Below are positions 1 through 9,093 of a stretch of 64,000 nucleotides of DNA, piece after piece. The stretch's first letter is position 1, and every line of letters begins with the position of its first letter. Position numbers and translations under genes: made by a program. Source of the DNA: Pseudomonas yangonensis (GTDB lineage Bacteria > Pseudomonadota > Gammaproteobacteria > Pseudomonadales > Pseudomonadaceae); NCBI RefSeq assembly GCF_009932725.1, contig NZ_BLJU01000005.1, forward strand, positions 434,001 to 498,000. Reading direction: 5' to 3'. The notes under the pieces are model-generated. The model was not told the DNA's origin. It was given only the letters and a program-made list of their open reading frames with translations, and ran no database searches.

Positions 1-279
1 ACCTTCGGTTTCAGCGCGCTGGATCTGGATGAAACCAGCCTGCGCGCGATCAGCGACACCACCGGCGGCGAGTACTTCCGCGCGCGCAATCAGGCTGAGC
101 TGGAGCAGATCGAGCTGACCCTCGATAGCCTCGAGCCGGTCGCCCAGCAACCCACCCTCGCCCGCCCGGCCATGGCGCTCTACGCCTGGCCACTGGCGCT
201 GGCTCTGCTGGGCTCGCTGCTGCTGGTCGGCCAGGTGCTCTGGCCTGACCTGCTGCAGCGGCTAAGGAGGCGGGCATGA
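1..279 (+). CDS. BatA-like VWA-domain protein, C-terminal fragment
   Basis: Only the last 92 codons are present; the frame is open from base 1. The fragment is the end of a von Willebrand factor A domain (phrase GGEYFRARNQAEL, typical of the last VWA helix) followed by one transmembrane helix (about residues 58-80 of the fragment) and an arginine-rich tail, as in BatA/BatB inner-membrane proteins. Its TGA overlaps the next ATG (ATGA), so it belongs to the same operon as the VWA-TPR protein and BatD. Bat proteins are linked to aerotolerance and envelope stress together with a MoxR ATPase; that part of the operon would lie to the left of the window. The MIDAS residues cannot be judged because the N-terminus is missing. 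Confidence 0.85.
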   Translation, partial: TFGFSALDLDETSLRAISDTTGGEYFRARNQAELEQIELTLDSLEPVAQQPTLARPAMALYAWPLALALLGSLLLVGQVLWPDLLQRLRRRA

Positions 280-2033
280 GTCTGCTCTGGCCGGAATGGC
301 TGCGCCCATTGTGGCTGCTGGCCGTGCCCGTGCTGGCCTGGCTGCTCTGGCGCCTGTGGCATCGCGAACGGCAGAGCGGGCGCTGGCAGCTGCTGTTGCC
401 GCCTGCGTTCCATCAGGCGCTGCTCAAGGGCGGCAGCGGCCGCTCGAGCAAATTGCCATGGCTGACACTCGGCCTGGCCTGGCTGCTGGCTGTGCTGGCA
501 CTGCTCGGCCCCAGCTGGCAGCGCGTCGAGCAGAGCAACCAGAAGCCTGCCGATCCGTTGGTGATTCTGCTCGAGCTGACGCCGCAGATGCTCGCCACCG
601 ACGGCCGCCCCAACCGCCTGGAACAGACCCGGCGCAAGTTACTCGACCTGCTCGAAGCACGCCGCGATGCGCAGACGGCGATCATCGTCTATGCCGGTAG
701 CGCACACAACCTGGTGCCGCTGTCAGACGACCTGGCCACCAGCCGCAATCTGCTCGAGGCGCTGAAACCCTCGCTGATGCCCGAGCCGGGCCGTCGCGCT
801 GACCTGGCCGTGGCGCGGGCGCTGCAACTGCTCGACCAGGCACAACTGGGTCAGGGCCGCCTGCTGCTGATCAGCAGCGCCCTGGATGACGAGGAACGCA
901 GCGGCATTCAGCAGGCGCTGGCCAAGCGCTCAGTGCCGCTGCTGGTGCTCGGCGTGGGCAGCCGCGAAGGCGCCCCCGTGGCGCAGGAAGACGGCAGCTT
1001 TCTCAAGGACTCGCGCGGCGCCATCATGATTCCGCGTCTCGATGCCCGCAGCCTGCGGGAGGCGGCGAAGGCCCACGCTGGCCGCTACGCGGCGATGCGC
1101 CTGGATGACGACGACTTGCGCAGTCTGGGCCTGCTCGACGGCCCGCAGGCCATGCGCGCTGCGGGTGAGCCTACTCAGCTCGACAGCCATCTCGACCAGG
1201 GCTATTGGCTGTTGCTGCCGCTGCTGTTGCTGGCTGCCTGCGCCGGTCGTCGAGGCTGGCTGTTCTGCCTGCCGCTGCTGTTGATACTGCCGCCGCAAAG
1301 CAGCCAGGCCTTCGAGTTCGAGGATCTCTGGCTGCGCCCCGATCAGCAAGGCCAGCGCCTGCTGCAGGCACAACGCCCGGCCGAGGCGGCGCAACGCTTC
1401 ATCGACCCGCAGTGGCAAGGCAAGGCGCTCTTCGAGGCCGAGGATTATTCCGCCGCCGCGCAGCGTTTCGCCAAGGGTGACAGCGCCGCCGATCATTACA
1501 ATCGCGGCAATGCGCTGGCCAAGGCCGGCGAGCTGGAGGCAGCGCTGGATGCCTACGAGCAGGCGCTGGAGCGCCAGCCGGAGCTGGCCGCCGCGCAGCA
1601 TAACAAGGCATTGGTGGAACAAGCGCTGCGCCAGCGCGAGCACCAGCAGCAGCCCGGCACTGGCGATTCGGAGGAGCAGCACCAACCCGCCCACGAGCAG
1701 CCGGAGGTGAGAGAATCGCCGGCCGGTCAAACGGCCGAGAACAACACGGCGCAACCTGCCCAGCCAGGCAGCAGCGGCGAGAACAGTGAGAACGACCAAA
1801 CACAAGGCACCGCCAATAGCGCTGGGGAAGACAGCGAGCCCGGCACCGACAGTGCGAGCCCAGGCGATGCAGAACCCGTCGAGCAGCCTCTTGCGGAAGC
1901 TGATCTGGGCACTGCGGCAGAGCGCCGGCAAGCGCTGGAACAATGGCTGCGGCAGATTCCGGACGACCCGGCCGAACTGCTGCGGCGCAAATTCTGGTAT
2001 GAACAGCAACAGCGTCAGGACCCGAAACCATGA
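276..2033 (+). CDS. BatB/BatC-like fusion: VWA domain plus TPR, membrane protein
   Basis: A 585-residue protein. Transmembrane helices lie near residues 10-28 and 60-80, a VWA domain spans roughly 90-290, two more hydrophobic helices 310-340, then TPR-like helices about 375-455 (motif YNRGNALAKAGELEAALDAY) and a long Gln/Glu/Ser-rich tail. This joins in one chain what is BatB and BatC in other bacteria. The usual DxSxS metal site of the VWA fold reads ELTPQ here (E100 onward), so metal-dependent adhesion is doubtful. AAGGAGG lies 5 bases before the ATG, which overlaps the stop of the upstream VWA gene. Role: inner-membrane complex with BatA and BatD, associated with aerotolerance in other species; exact biochemistry unknown. 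Confidence 0.88.
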   Translation: MSLLWPEWLRPLWLLAVPVLAWLLWRLWHRERQSGRWQLLLPPAFHQALLKGGSGRSSKLPWLTLGLAWLLAVLALLGPSWQRVEQSNQKPADPLVILLELTPQMLATDGRPNRLEQTRRKLLDLLEARRDAQTAIIVYAGSAHNLVPLSDDLATSRNLLEALKPSLMPEPGRRADLAVARALQLLDQAQLGQGRLLLISSALDDEERSGIQQALAKRSVPLLVLGVGSREGAPVAQEDGSFLKDSRGAIMIPRLDARSLREAAKAHAGRYAAMRLDDDDLRSLGLLDGPQAMRAAGEPTQLDSHLDQGYWLLLPLLLLAACAGRRGWLFCLPLLLILPPQSSQAFEFEDLWLRPDQQGQRLLQAQRPAEAAQRFIDPQWQGKALFEAEDYSAAAQRFAKGDSAADHYNRGNALAKAGELEAALDAYEQALERQPELAAAQHNKALVEQALRQREHQQQPGTGDSEEQHQPAHEQPEVRESPAGQTAENNTAQPAQPGSSGENSENDQTQGTANSAGEDSEPGTDSASPGDAEPVEQPLAEADLGTAAERRQALEQWLRQIPDDPAELLRRKFWYEQQQRQDPKP

Positions 2034-3670
2034 AGCCTCTGGTCTTCCTGCTTCTCCTACTGCTTGCGGGGCAGGCCCACGCCGAAACCTTCTTCGCCAG
2101 TGTCGACCGCACCCGCCTGAGCGAAGGCGAGACCGTGGTGCTGACACTGGAGTCGACCGATCCGACCCGCTTCGGCCGCCCCGACCTGAGCCCGCTGGAG
2201 CAGGATTTCGAGATTCTCGGCAGCCGTCAGGTCAACCGCCTGAGCAGCATCGGTGACACGCCACGTGCCAGCACGCGCTGGATCCTGACCCTGCAGCCAC
2301 GGCGCAGCGGCGAAGTGACGATCCCGGCGATTCGCCTGGAAGATGCCGAAACCCTGCCGATCGTGCTCAATGTCGAGGAAGCCGTTAGCGCTGGCGATGG
2401 CGGCAAGCTCGCGCCGGTATTCATCGATGCCAGCCTCGATCAGCCAAGCGTCTACGTGCAGGCCCAGGCGGTGCTGACCCTGCGCATCTACCACTCGGTT
2501 TCGATGTATGACGACAGCAACCTGACGCCTCTGCGCATAGAGGACGCCCGCGCTGAACAACTGGGCGAGCCGCGCACCTATGAGAAAAGCATCGGTGGCG
2601 TGCTGCACGGCGTGATCGAACTGCAATACGCCATCTATCCGCAGCGCAGTGGCCAACTGGTGATTCCCGGGCAAACCTTCAGTGCCACGCTGGTCGACCG
2701 CTCGCGCAATAACGACTTTCTGCCCTTCGGCCCGCGCACCGGCAAGGTCACGCGGGTCAAATCTCCGGACATTCCCCTGCAGGTCAAACCCAAGCCGGCC
2801 GACTACCCGGCTGACGCGCCCTGGCTACCGGCACGAGCCCTGGGGCTGGCGGAAACCTGGAATCCGCAACCGCAACAAAGCCAGGTCGGCGACTCGCTGA
2901 CCCGCCGCCTGATTGTCAAGGTCGATGGCCTCTCCAGCGCCCAGCTGCCGCCGTTGCCGGCAACCCAGGTCGACGGCCTGCGGCGTTATCCGGATCAGCC
3001 GCAGATGGACGACCAGAAAAGCGAGAACGGCATCGTCGGCACCCGCGAAGAGCGCGAAGCGCTGGTGCCCAGCCGCGCCGGCAGCTTCGACCTGCCACCG
3101 TTGGAAGTGCTGTGGTGGAATACCCAGACCGACACGCTGGAGCGCACCACCCTAGCCGCCCGCAGTCTGCAGGTTGCGGAAAATCCGCAACTGCAAAACG
3201 ACGAGCAACCCAACACCCCGATGGTGACGACTCAGGTGATCGAAGGGCCGGAGCTGTGGCCCTGGCAACTGGCCTGCGCACTGCTGAGTCTGACCACCCT
3301 GCTGGGCTTCGGCCTGTGGTGGCATGCCCGCCGGCAACCGGCGATCCAGCGCGCGGCACAGGCGGGCCCGAGCCCGCGCACGCTGCTCGACGACCTCAAA
3401 CGCGCCTGTCAGGCTGGCGACGCCCAGGCGACCCGCCATGCCCTTGATGCCTGGGCGCGGCAGCAGCCGGAGACGCTCGCCGATATGGCGGCGCGCTACG
3501 TACCGCTGTCCGACGCGCTGGACGGCCTCAACGGCGCGCTGTACAGCGAAACTGGCCAGCAATGGCAGGGCGAGGAGCTGTGGAAAGCCATTCGCAACCT
3601 GCCCGCCGCACAGGAGCCGAGCGCTGCGCCGCAGGACAGCAGCGCACTGCCGCCGCTGTATCCGCGCTAG
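2030..3670 (+). CDS. batD: BatD family protein
   Basis: A 546-residue protein with a clear signal peptide (first 18 residues, ending AHA), a large periplasmic beta-rich region, one transmembrane helix near residues 405-430 (WPWQLACALLSLTTLLGFGLW begins this segment) and a cytoplasmic helical tail. This is the layout of BatD proteins, which work with the VWA proteins encoded immediately upstream. The ATG overlaps the upstream TGA by ATGA, so translation is coupled. It is the last gene of the operon; no strong terminator directly follows on this strand. Function in Pseudomonas is not well defined; the link to aerotolerance comes from Bacteroides. Confidence 0.88.
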   Translation: MKPLVFLLLLLLAGQAHAETFFASVDRTRLSEGETVVLTLESTDPTRFGRPDLSPLEQDFEILGSRQVNRLSSIGDTPRASTRWILTLQPRRSGEVTIPAIRLEDAETLPIVLNVEEAVSAGDGGKLAPVFIDASLDQPSVYVQAQAVLTLRIYHSVSMYDDSNLTPLRIEDARAEQLGEPRTYEKSIGGVLHGVIELQYAIYPQRSGQLVIPGQTFSATLVDRSRNNDFLPFGPRTGKVTRVKSPDIPLQVKPKPADYPADAPWLPARALGLAETWNPQPQQSQVGDSLTRRLIVKVDGLSSAQLPPLPATQVDGLRRYPDQPQMDDQKSENGIVGTREEREALVPSRAGSFDLPPLEVLWWNTQTDTLERTTLAARSLQVAENPQLQNDEQPNTPMVTTQVIEGPELWPWQLACALLSLTTLLGFGLWWHARRQPAIQRAAQAGPSPRTLLDDLKRACQAGDAQATRHALDAWARQQPETLADMAARYVPLSDALDGLNGALYSETGQQWQGEELWKAIRNLPAAQEPSAAPQDSSALPPLYPR

Positions 3671-3860
3671 GCGCGCGATGGGCTTGCAGGATATGCAGTC
3701 CGAGGCGTGCACCTGGTGGGGTGCGCATCGCTGAATCGATCACGGCACTGTGCCCATCAGGGCGGCGCCCTGTCCGGCAATCGAGCATTCGCCTGGTTGA
3801 TAGCCGTGAACGCTCTCACGTAGCCTGACCCTGGCCTTGTCGGCATAGTTGCCGGCGAAG

Positions 3861-3882
3861 CCCCGGATTTCATCCGGGCTAC
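3861..3882. repeat. REP-like palindrome, family CCCGGATGAAATCCGGG
   Basis: The core CCCGGATTTCATCCGGG (in CCCCGGATTTCATCCGGGCTAC) is an imperfect palindrome; an identical 22-base copy occurs at 19189-19210 and a diverged one at 32067-32088. Such short dispersed palindromes between genes are typical Pseudomonas REP elements. Confidence 0.75.
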
Positions 3883-3944
3883 CGGTTGGCTCAGGCAGGC
3901 CATGCAGCCTTTGAGCGAGACCGTCTCGTCACTGCAAAGCCTTA

Positions 3945-3974
3945 AAACAAAAAACCGCGGCCAGGGCCGCGGTT
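3945..3974 (-). terminator. Rho-independent terminator of the MMPL operon
   Basis: Perfect 8-base stem AACCGCGG / CCGCGGTT around CCAGGG, followed on the minus strand by TTTTTTGTTTT. It lies 20 bases after the stop of the MMPL gene. Confidence 0.85.
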
Positions 3975-3994
3975 CTCGTCTTACGCAACGGGCA

Positions 3995-6349
3995 TCAGCC
4001 CTTGGCGCGCAGCTTCTCCGGATTGATCAGGAAGCGGGCCAGAGCCGGCAGCAGCCAGATCGCGCCGATCATGTTCCACAGGAACATGAAGGTCAGCATC
4101 AGCCCCATGTCGGCCTGGAACTTGATCGCCGAGAAGATCCAGGTCGCCACGCCGATGGCCAGGCAGACGCCGGTGAACAGCACCGCCTTGCCGGTGGACT
4201 TGAGCGTCTCGTAGTAGGCGTCCTGCAGCGACAGCCCCTGACGCAGATAGGTCTCCAGACGGCTGTAGATGTAGATGCCGTAGTCGACACCGATACCCAC
4301 ACCCAGGGCGATCACCGGCAAGGTGGCGACCTTCACACCAATGCCCATGAAGGCCATCAGCGCGTTACCCAGCACCGAGGTCAGCACCAGCGGCAGGATC
4401 ACGCACAGGGTCGCAGCCAGCGAACGGAAGGTCAGCAGGCACATGATGCTCACCGCCGCGTAGACCGCGATCAGCATGGTGGTCTCGGAGGCCGCGATCA
4501 CCTCGTTGGTGGCCGCTTCGATACCGGCGTTACCCGCTGCCAGCACCACCTGCAGCTCCTCGGTGTTGTGCTGCGCGGCGAACTCTTCGGCAGCAGTAAC
4601 GGCGCGCGACAGGGTTTCTGCCTTGTGGTCCTCGAGGAAGATCAATACCGGAGCCACCGAACAGTCTGCGTTGTACAGGCCTTCAGCACGGGCGATGGAG
4701 TTGTTCAACACATCCTGGTTACGCGACAGGGTCTCCCATTTCAGGTTGCCCTCGTTCATGCCCTTGATCACCTGCTTGGACACCGTGACCATGGAGATGG
4801 CCGACTGCACACCTTCGGTGTTCTCCATCTTCCACATCAGCTCGTCCATAGCCGACAGCGCTTCGTAGGTGGAGCAGCCTTCGGTGGGCGTTTTGATCAT
4901 CACTACCAGCACGTCGGAGCTGGTCGAGTAGTTGCGGATGACGAAATCGTTATCCAGGTTATAACGCGAATCCGGGTGCAGTTCCGGCGCGCCTTGGTCG
5001 AGGTCGCCGATCTTCAGGTTCTGCCCGTACCAGACGCCGCCAGCCAGCGCCACCACGGCGATGACCACGGAAATCGGTGCCACCATCGGATGGGCGAAGT
5101 TGGAAATGGCACGCCAGACCGGGTGATCCTTCGCGGCCTCCTCGCGACTCTTCTTCACCGCGCGTTTACCAATGCCGATATAGGAAATCAGAACCGGCAG
5201 CAGGATCAGGTTGGTCAGGATGATCACCGCCACGCCCATCGAGGCGCCGATGGCCAGTTCGCGGATCACCCCGATATCGATCAGCAGCAGGGTGACGAAA
5301 CCGACGGCGTCGGACAGCAGCGCTACCAACCCCGGAATGAACAGCTGACGGAAGGCCATGCGCGCGGCGGACAGAGCATCAGTCGCCTCGCCCGAGGCCA
5401 TGGCGATGCCGTTGATCTTCTGCACCCCGTGAGAGATACCGATGGCGAACACCAGGAACGGCACCAGCATCGAGTAGGGATCGAGACCGAAGCCCAGAGT
5501 GTGCAGCAGGCCGAGCTGCCAGATCACGGCGATCAGGGTGGTGATCACCACGGCCAGGGTGCTCTTGAAACAGTGGGTGAACCACAGCAGCAGCACGAAG
5601 GTGATGCCGATGGCGACGGCAAAGAACAGCGCCACGCCCACCAGGCCATCGATCAGGTCGCCAACCTTCTTGGCGAAGCCGATGATGTGTACCTCGACGT
5701 TGGGGTTCTGCGCTTCGTACTTGTCGCGAATCTTCTCTTCCAGCTCGTGGGAGAACTTCTGATAGTCCAGCTTGATCAGCTTGCTCTGATCCTCCGGGTC
5801 CGGATAGGACTCCAGCAGCGGCACGTCGACGATGCTGGACTTGAAGTTGTTCGCCACCAGACGGCCAATCTGGCCTGATTTGAGGATGTTGCTGCGCAGG
5901 TCTTCGAGGCTGTCGGCAGAACCGTCGTAGGTCTGCGGGATCACCTCGCCACCGGCGAAACCCTCTTCGGTCACTTCGGTCCAGCGCACGCTGGGGCTCC
6001 ACAGCGACTTCAGGCCGGAGCGGTCGACACCGGGAATGTAGAAGGCCTCGTCATGGATCTGCCGCAGCGTTTCCATGTACTCCTTGCTGAAGATGTCGCC
6101 ATCGGTGGCTTCTACCGAGATGCGCACCGTGTTGCCCAGGTTGGCCAGGTCGTTGCGGTGCTCGAGCATCTTCTGGATGTAGGGGTGACCCAGCGGAATC
6201 ATCTTCTCGAAGCTGGTCTGCGGACGTACCTGGGCAGCCTGATAGAACAGGAAGATGCTGATCAGCAGGCAGATCAGGATCACCGCCGGGCGATTGTTGA
6301 AAATCAGCCGCTCGAGGAAAGACGCAGGCTGTTGTTGGTGCTTGCTCAT
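3995..6349 (-). CDS. RND superfamily (MMPL-type) transporter
   Basis: A 784-residue inner-membrane protein with the duplicated RND plan: one helix (about 24-42), a periplasmic loop, five helices (about 240-400), a further helix near 420, a second periplasmic loop and a final five-helix bundle near 630-770. It is shorter than drug-efflux RND pumps and resembles the MMPL/HpnN group, which moves lipids and other hydrophobic molecules. No membrane fusion protein gene accompanies it; instead the three upstream genes encode a periplasmic propeller, a LolB-like protein and an outer-membrane DUF1302 protein, suggesting a dedicated export route. GGGAGC lies about 6 bases before the ATG and the gap to the upstream gene is 18 bases. 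The substrate is unknown. Confidence 0.88.
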   Translation of the reverse strand: MSKHQQQPASFLERLIFNNRPAVILICLLISIFLFYQAAQVRPQTSFEKMIPLGHPYIQKMLEHRNDLANLGNTVRISVEATDGDIFSKEYMETLRQIHDEAFYIPGVDRSGLKSLWSPSVRWTEVTEEGFAGGEVIPQTYDGSADSLEDLRSNILKSGQIGRLVANNFKSSIVDVPLLESYPDPEDQSKLIKLDYQKFSHELEEKIRDKYEAQNPNVEVHIIGFAKKVGDLIDGLVGVALFFAVAIGITFVLLLWFTHCFKSTLAVVITTLIAVIWQLGLLHTLGFGLDPYSMLVPFLVFAIGISHGVQKINGIAMASGEATDALSAARMAFRQLFIPGLVALLSDAVGFVTLLLIDIGVIRELAIGASMGVAVIILTNLILLPVLISYIGIGKRAVKKSREEAAKDHPVWRAISNFAHPMVAPISVVIAVVALAGGVWYGQNLKIGDLDQGAPELHPDSRYNLDNDFVIRNYSTSSDVLVVMIKTPTEGCSTYEALSAMDELMWKMENTEGVQSAISMVTVSKQVIKGMNEGNLKWETLSRNQDVLNNSIARAEGLYNADCSVAPVLIFLEDHKAETLSRAVTAAEEFAAQHNTEELQVVLAAGNAGIEAATNEVIAASETTMLIAVYAAVSIMCLLTFRSLAATLCVILPLVLTSVLGNALMAFMGIGVKVATLPVIALGVGIGVDYGIYIYSRLETYLRQGLSLQDAYYETLKSTGKAVLFTGVCLAIGVATWIFSAIKFQADMGLMLTFMFLWNMIGAIWLLPALARFLINPEKLRAKG

Positions 6350-6367
6350 GCAAAGGCTCCCGGCTTG

Positions 6368-7462
6368 TTATTGTTGGCCCAGATCGGCGCCGGTCGAGGC
6401 GGCGAGGTGAACGCCGCCCTGCCCCACCAGGATCAGATTGCCGTTATCCAGTGCAGTTACCCCGGCCAGCGAAAGGCGGTCGGGCCGATTGATCAGGCTG
6501 AAGCTCTGACCGTGATCCGTGCTGCGCAGCACGGTGCCTCCATGGCCGACCACGGCGACGCTGCCGTCATGCAGCAGGGTGCCATCGGCCAGGCCGAATT
6601 CCAGCGGACCATTGTTCGGCGTGTTGAGGGAGATCTGCTGCCAGCTGTCACCGAAATCGGTGGAGCGGAACAGGTGGCCACGCAGGCCGTAGACCAGCAG
6701 CGTGCCAGCTTCGTCGGTGCCCAGCGCGCCGAACAGCGAGCCCTCGTAGGGTTTGTCTTCGACGGTCTCCCAGGTTTCGCCCCAGTCGCGCGAGCGGAAC
6801 ATGCCACCCAGCTCGCCGACAATGAACAGACCGGCGCCCTTCACCGCGGTGATGGCATTGAGGTGATAGGCATCTTCGTTGTCGAGGCGGTCGCTGACGT
6901 CTTCCCAGTTCTCGCCGCCGTCTGTGGTTTCCAGCAGCGCACCATAGGCGCCCACGGCGTAACCGGTTTCAAGATCCTTGAACCAGATATCCAGCAACGG
7001 CGCTTCGCGCTCCAGATCTTCGAACTGCTTGGTCCAGGTCAGTCCGCCATCGGTGGTGGCGAGAATCTGCGCATCGTGACCGACCACCCAGCCATGCTGG
7101 GCGTCGACGAAGAACAGGGAGGTCAGCATCTGCCGGGTCGGCACCTTGGCCTGCTGCCAGCTTTGCCCCTGATCATTGGAATAGAGGATGTGGCCGCGGT
7201 CGCCCACGGCGACCAGGCGCTCGCCGGTGTTGACGACATCGAGCAGCAGGCTGTGTACGGCCTTGGGCGACTCGATAGCGTAGATGGCATCGGCTCCAGC
7301 CGTAGTCTCAGCCTGCAAGGGTGCGGCAGCGAAAGCCAGAATGGAAAGCACACTGCACAGCGAGAGCGCTTTAGCCAGCGGCGAATGGACACGGAGCGCC
7401 GATTTGCGCGCCTGCTTGGGCGCCAGACCGGACTGGGTGCGCCGCATGACGGGCTCACTCAT
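6368..7462 (-). CDS. YCF48-like beta-propeller, secreted
   Basis: A 364-residue protein starting MSEPVMRR; the start follows GGGGGAAGG closely, so I prefer it over an in-frame ATG 16 codons upstream. A long N-region precedes a signal peptide that ends near AAAPLQA (residue about 50). The mature part has at least five repeats with the sialidase/YCF48 pattern (TTDGGxxW, SNDQGQSW, STDFGDSW, STDHGQSF), which predicts a bladed propeller in the periplasm. In plants and cyanobacteria the related YCF48/HCF136 is a photosystem II assembly factor; in proteobacteria this group often sits beside an RND gene, as here, and probably acts as an accessory or assembly factor for the transporter (inference). 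Confidence 0.85.
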   Translation of the reverse strand: MSEPVMRRTQSGLAPKQARKSALRVHSPLAKALSLCSVLSILAFAAAPLQAETTAGADAIYAIESPKAVHSLLLDVVNTGERLVAVGDRGHILYSNDQGQSWQQAKVPTRQMLTSLFFVDAQHGWVVGHDAQILATTDGGLTWTKQFEDLEREAPLLDIWFKDLETGYAVGAYGALLETTDGGENWEDVSDRLDNEDAYHLNAITAVKGAGLFIVGELGGMFRSRDWGETWETVEDKPYEGSLFGALGTDEAGTLLVYGLRGHLFRSTDFGDSWQQISLNTPNNGPLEFGLADGTLLHDGSVAVVGHGGTVLRSTDHGQSFSLINRPDRLSLAGVTALDNGNLILVGQGGVHLAASTGADLGQQ

Positions 7463-7608
7463 ATACCTTCCCCCTTTCTTGTTATAGGCGGTACTACTGA
7501 TTCCGCCCATCCTAGCGAGCTTCGGAAAGCCCTGACAATTGGCGCGACGTTATGTTTTGTTAAGGCAAAACCCGCGTTATAGAAGCCTATTCGCCAAGCT
7601 GATACGAA

Positions 7609-7634
7609 AAGGCCGCTACTACTGTAGCGGCCTT
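7609..7634 (-). terminator. Hairpin terminator after the DUF1329 gene
   Basis: Perfect 11-base stem AAGGCCGCTAC / GTAGCGGCCTT with a 4-base loop, ending TTTTCG on the minus strand. It lies just after the DUF1329 stop and before the YCF48 gene, so the first two genes of the cluster may be expressed more strongly than the last two. Confidence 0.75.
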
Positions 7635-7654
7635 CGCCTGAGGCTACACGACTA

Positions 7655-9025
7655 TTATCGAGTGCCGCGGCGACGCAGGGCAGCCGGCTTGAAATAACCG
7701 TCGTCAGGAACCGCCTGGGTGAAGTCGATGGTGTTGCTTTCTTCGTTATCCAGGTTCTGCACGTGGTAACGACGCGCCTGCAGATCGTGGAACACGTCGA
7801 GCGCGGACCAGGTGGTCGGCAGGTCGTAGTAGTTTTTCAGGTAGGCAATGGAAACGCGCCACAGCTCACCACGGCCGTCGTACTGATCCACCACCGCTGC
7901 CTGCCAGCTGTCCTCGTCGAGGAACAGGGTACGCTTGGAGTAGATATGACGGGCGCCGGACTTCAGCGTGCCCTCGACCACCCATACGCGGTGCAGCTCG
8001 TTACGGGTCAGTGCCGGATTCAGGTGACCGACCTGCAGCAGATCCTTGTACTTAACCTCAGGGCTGGTGACCTTGTAGTTGTTGTACGGGATGTAGATTT
8101 CCTTCTTGCCCACCAGCTTCCAGTCGTAGCGATCCGGAGCACCGTTGAACATGTCGGTGTCATCGGCGGTACGCAGGCCATCGGCTGCGGCGATCGGCGT
8201 GTCGTAGGCCAGGTTCGGCGCACGACGCACACGGCGCTGGCCGGCGTTGTAGCCCCAGGCCTGACGTGGCTCCTTGACCTGATCCAGGGTCTCGTGAACC
8301 AGGGTCGCGCCACCGGCCAGACGCGCCGGGCTGGTGGTGAACGACAGGTAATAGAACATGATGTTGTTCAGATCGGCGAAGGAGCCGTTCTGCAGGTAGT
8401 ACTTGAACAGTGCTTCCTGCTGCGAGGTGACCAGCGAGTAGGAGCCGTTGCGCTGCACCGCCACTTCCGAGGCGCGACGCACGATGTAGGTGCCGCGATA
8501 GCGGGCGATGTGGTTCCACAGCGCTTCCACGCCGTTCTGCGGGATCGGGAACGGGATACCGCCATAGGCGTTGGTGAAGCCGTTGCCGCCATCGGCCAGC
8601 TGGGCGCTGGTGGCGTTCTTGATGGTGTTGTCATAGACCCACTGCGGCGCGGAGCCGGAGCGGCGGGTCTGGTACACCGGCATCTGATAGGTTTCCGGAT
8701 AAGCCTTGAACATGGCGATCTGACCCGGGGTCAGGTTGGCCTCGTACTGGCTCAGGTTGGCCGCGGTGATGGTGAACAGCGGTTTGTCGTCCGGGAAGGG
8801 ATTGACGTGATGCTGGCCCGAGCGGGTGTAGCCGGCCGGCGCCTGGGTGATGCCACCGGTCCAGGCAGGGATGGTGCCGGCGGCGTTGCCGGCTTTCTCG
8901 GCGCCGAAAGGCGTCAGGGTATCGCCGAGCTTGGCGGCTTCCTGCGGGGAAACGCCAGCCAGCGCGGAACCGGCGGAAAACGCCAGTGCAACGGCTACAG
9001 CCATCAGCCTGTGCTTGTTCAGCAT
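7655..9025 (-). CDS. DUF1329 protein, LolB-like, periplasmic/outer membrane
   Basis: A 456-residue protein with a standard signal peptide (first 23 residues, ending SALA). The sequence has the DUF1329 features, including the aromatic-rich YYLxxGSFADLNN region and C-terminal KRTLFLDEDSW. The family is generally found next to DUF1302, as here, and its fold is predicted to resemble LolA/LolB lipoprotein carriers, which bind lipid in a half-barrel. GGAG precedes the ATG by 8 bases. Likely job: carrying a hydrophobic molecule between the inner-membrane RND pump and the DUF1302 protein (inference from family and context). Confidence 0.88.
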   Translation of the reverse strand: MLNKHRLMAVAVALAFSAGSALAGVSPQEAAKLGDTLTPFGAEKAGNAAGTIPAWTGGITQAPAGYTRSGQHHVNPFPDDKPLFTITAANLSQYEANLTPGQIAMFKAYPETYQMPVYQTRRSGSAPQWVYDNTIKNATSAQLADGGNGFTNAYGGIPFPIPQNGVEALWNHIARYRGTYIVRRASEVAVQRNGSYSLVTSQQEALFKYYLQNGSFADLNNIMFYYLSFTTSPARLAGGATLVHETLDQVKEPRQAWGYNAGQRRVRRAPNLAYDTPIAAADGLRTADDTDMFNGAPDRYDWKLVGKKEIYIPYNNYKVTSPEVKYKDLLQVGHLNPALTRNELHRVWVVEGTLKSGARHIYSKRTLFLDEDSWQAAVVDQYDGRGELWRVSIAYLKNYYDLPTTWSALDVFHDLQARRYHVQNLDNEESNTIDFTQAVPDDGYFKPAALRRRGTR

Positions 9026-9093
9026 GGGTAATTCTCCGTGAAGAGTCTGACCGGGCGCCCGAGAGCGCCCGGCGGTTTTTCTGGTTATGGGTA

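Larger units (their letters stand above)
3671..3994. other. Intergenic region between convergent batD and MMPL genes
   Basis: About 320 bases between two converging transcripts. It holds a REP-like element and the terminator of the MMPL operon, both listed separately. I see no convincing small gene: the open frames here lack ribosome binding sites. Confidence 0.7.

Noticed and set aside
3902..5878. A 658-codon open frame antisense to the MMPL gene, rich in His and Gln
   Set aside because: Amino acid composition (His/Gln/Asp repeats) is typical of reverse-strand shadows; the MMPL protein is clearly real.
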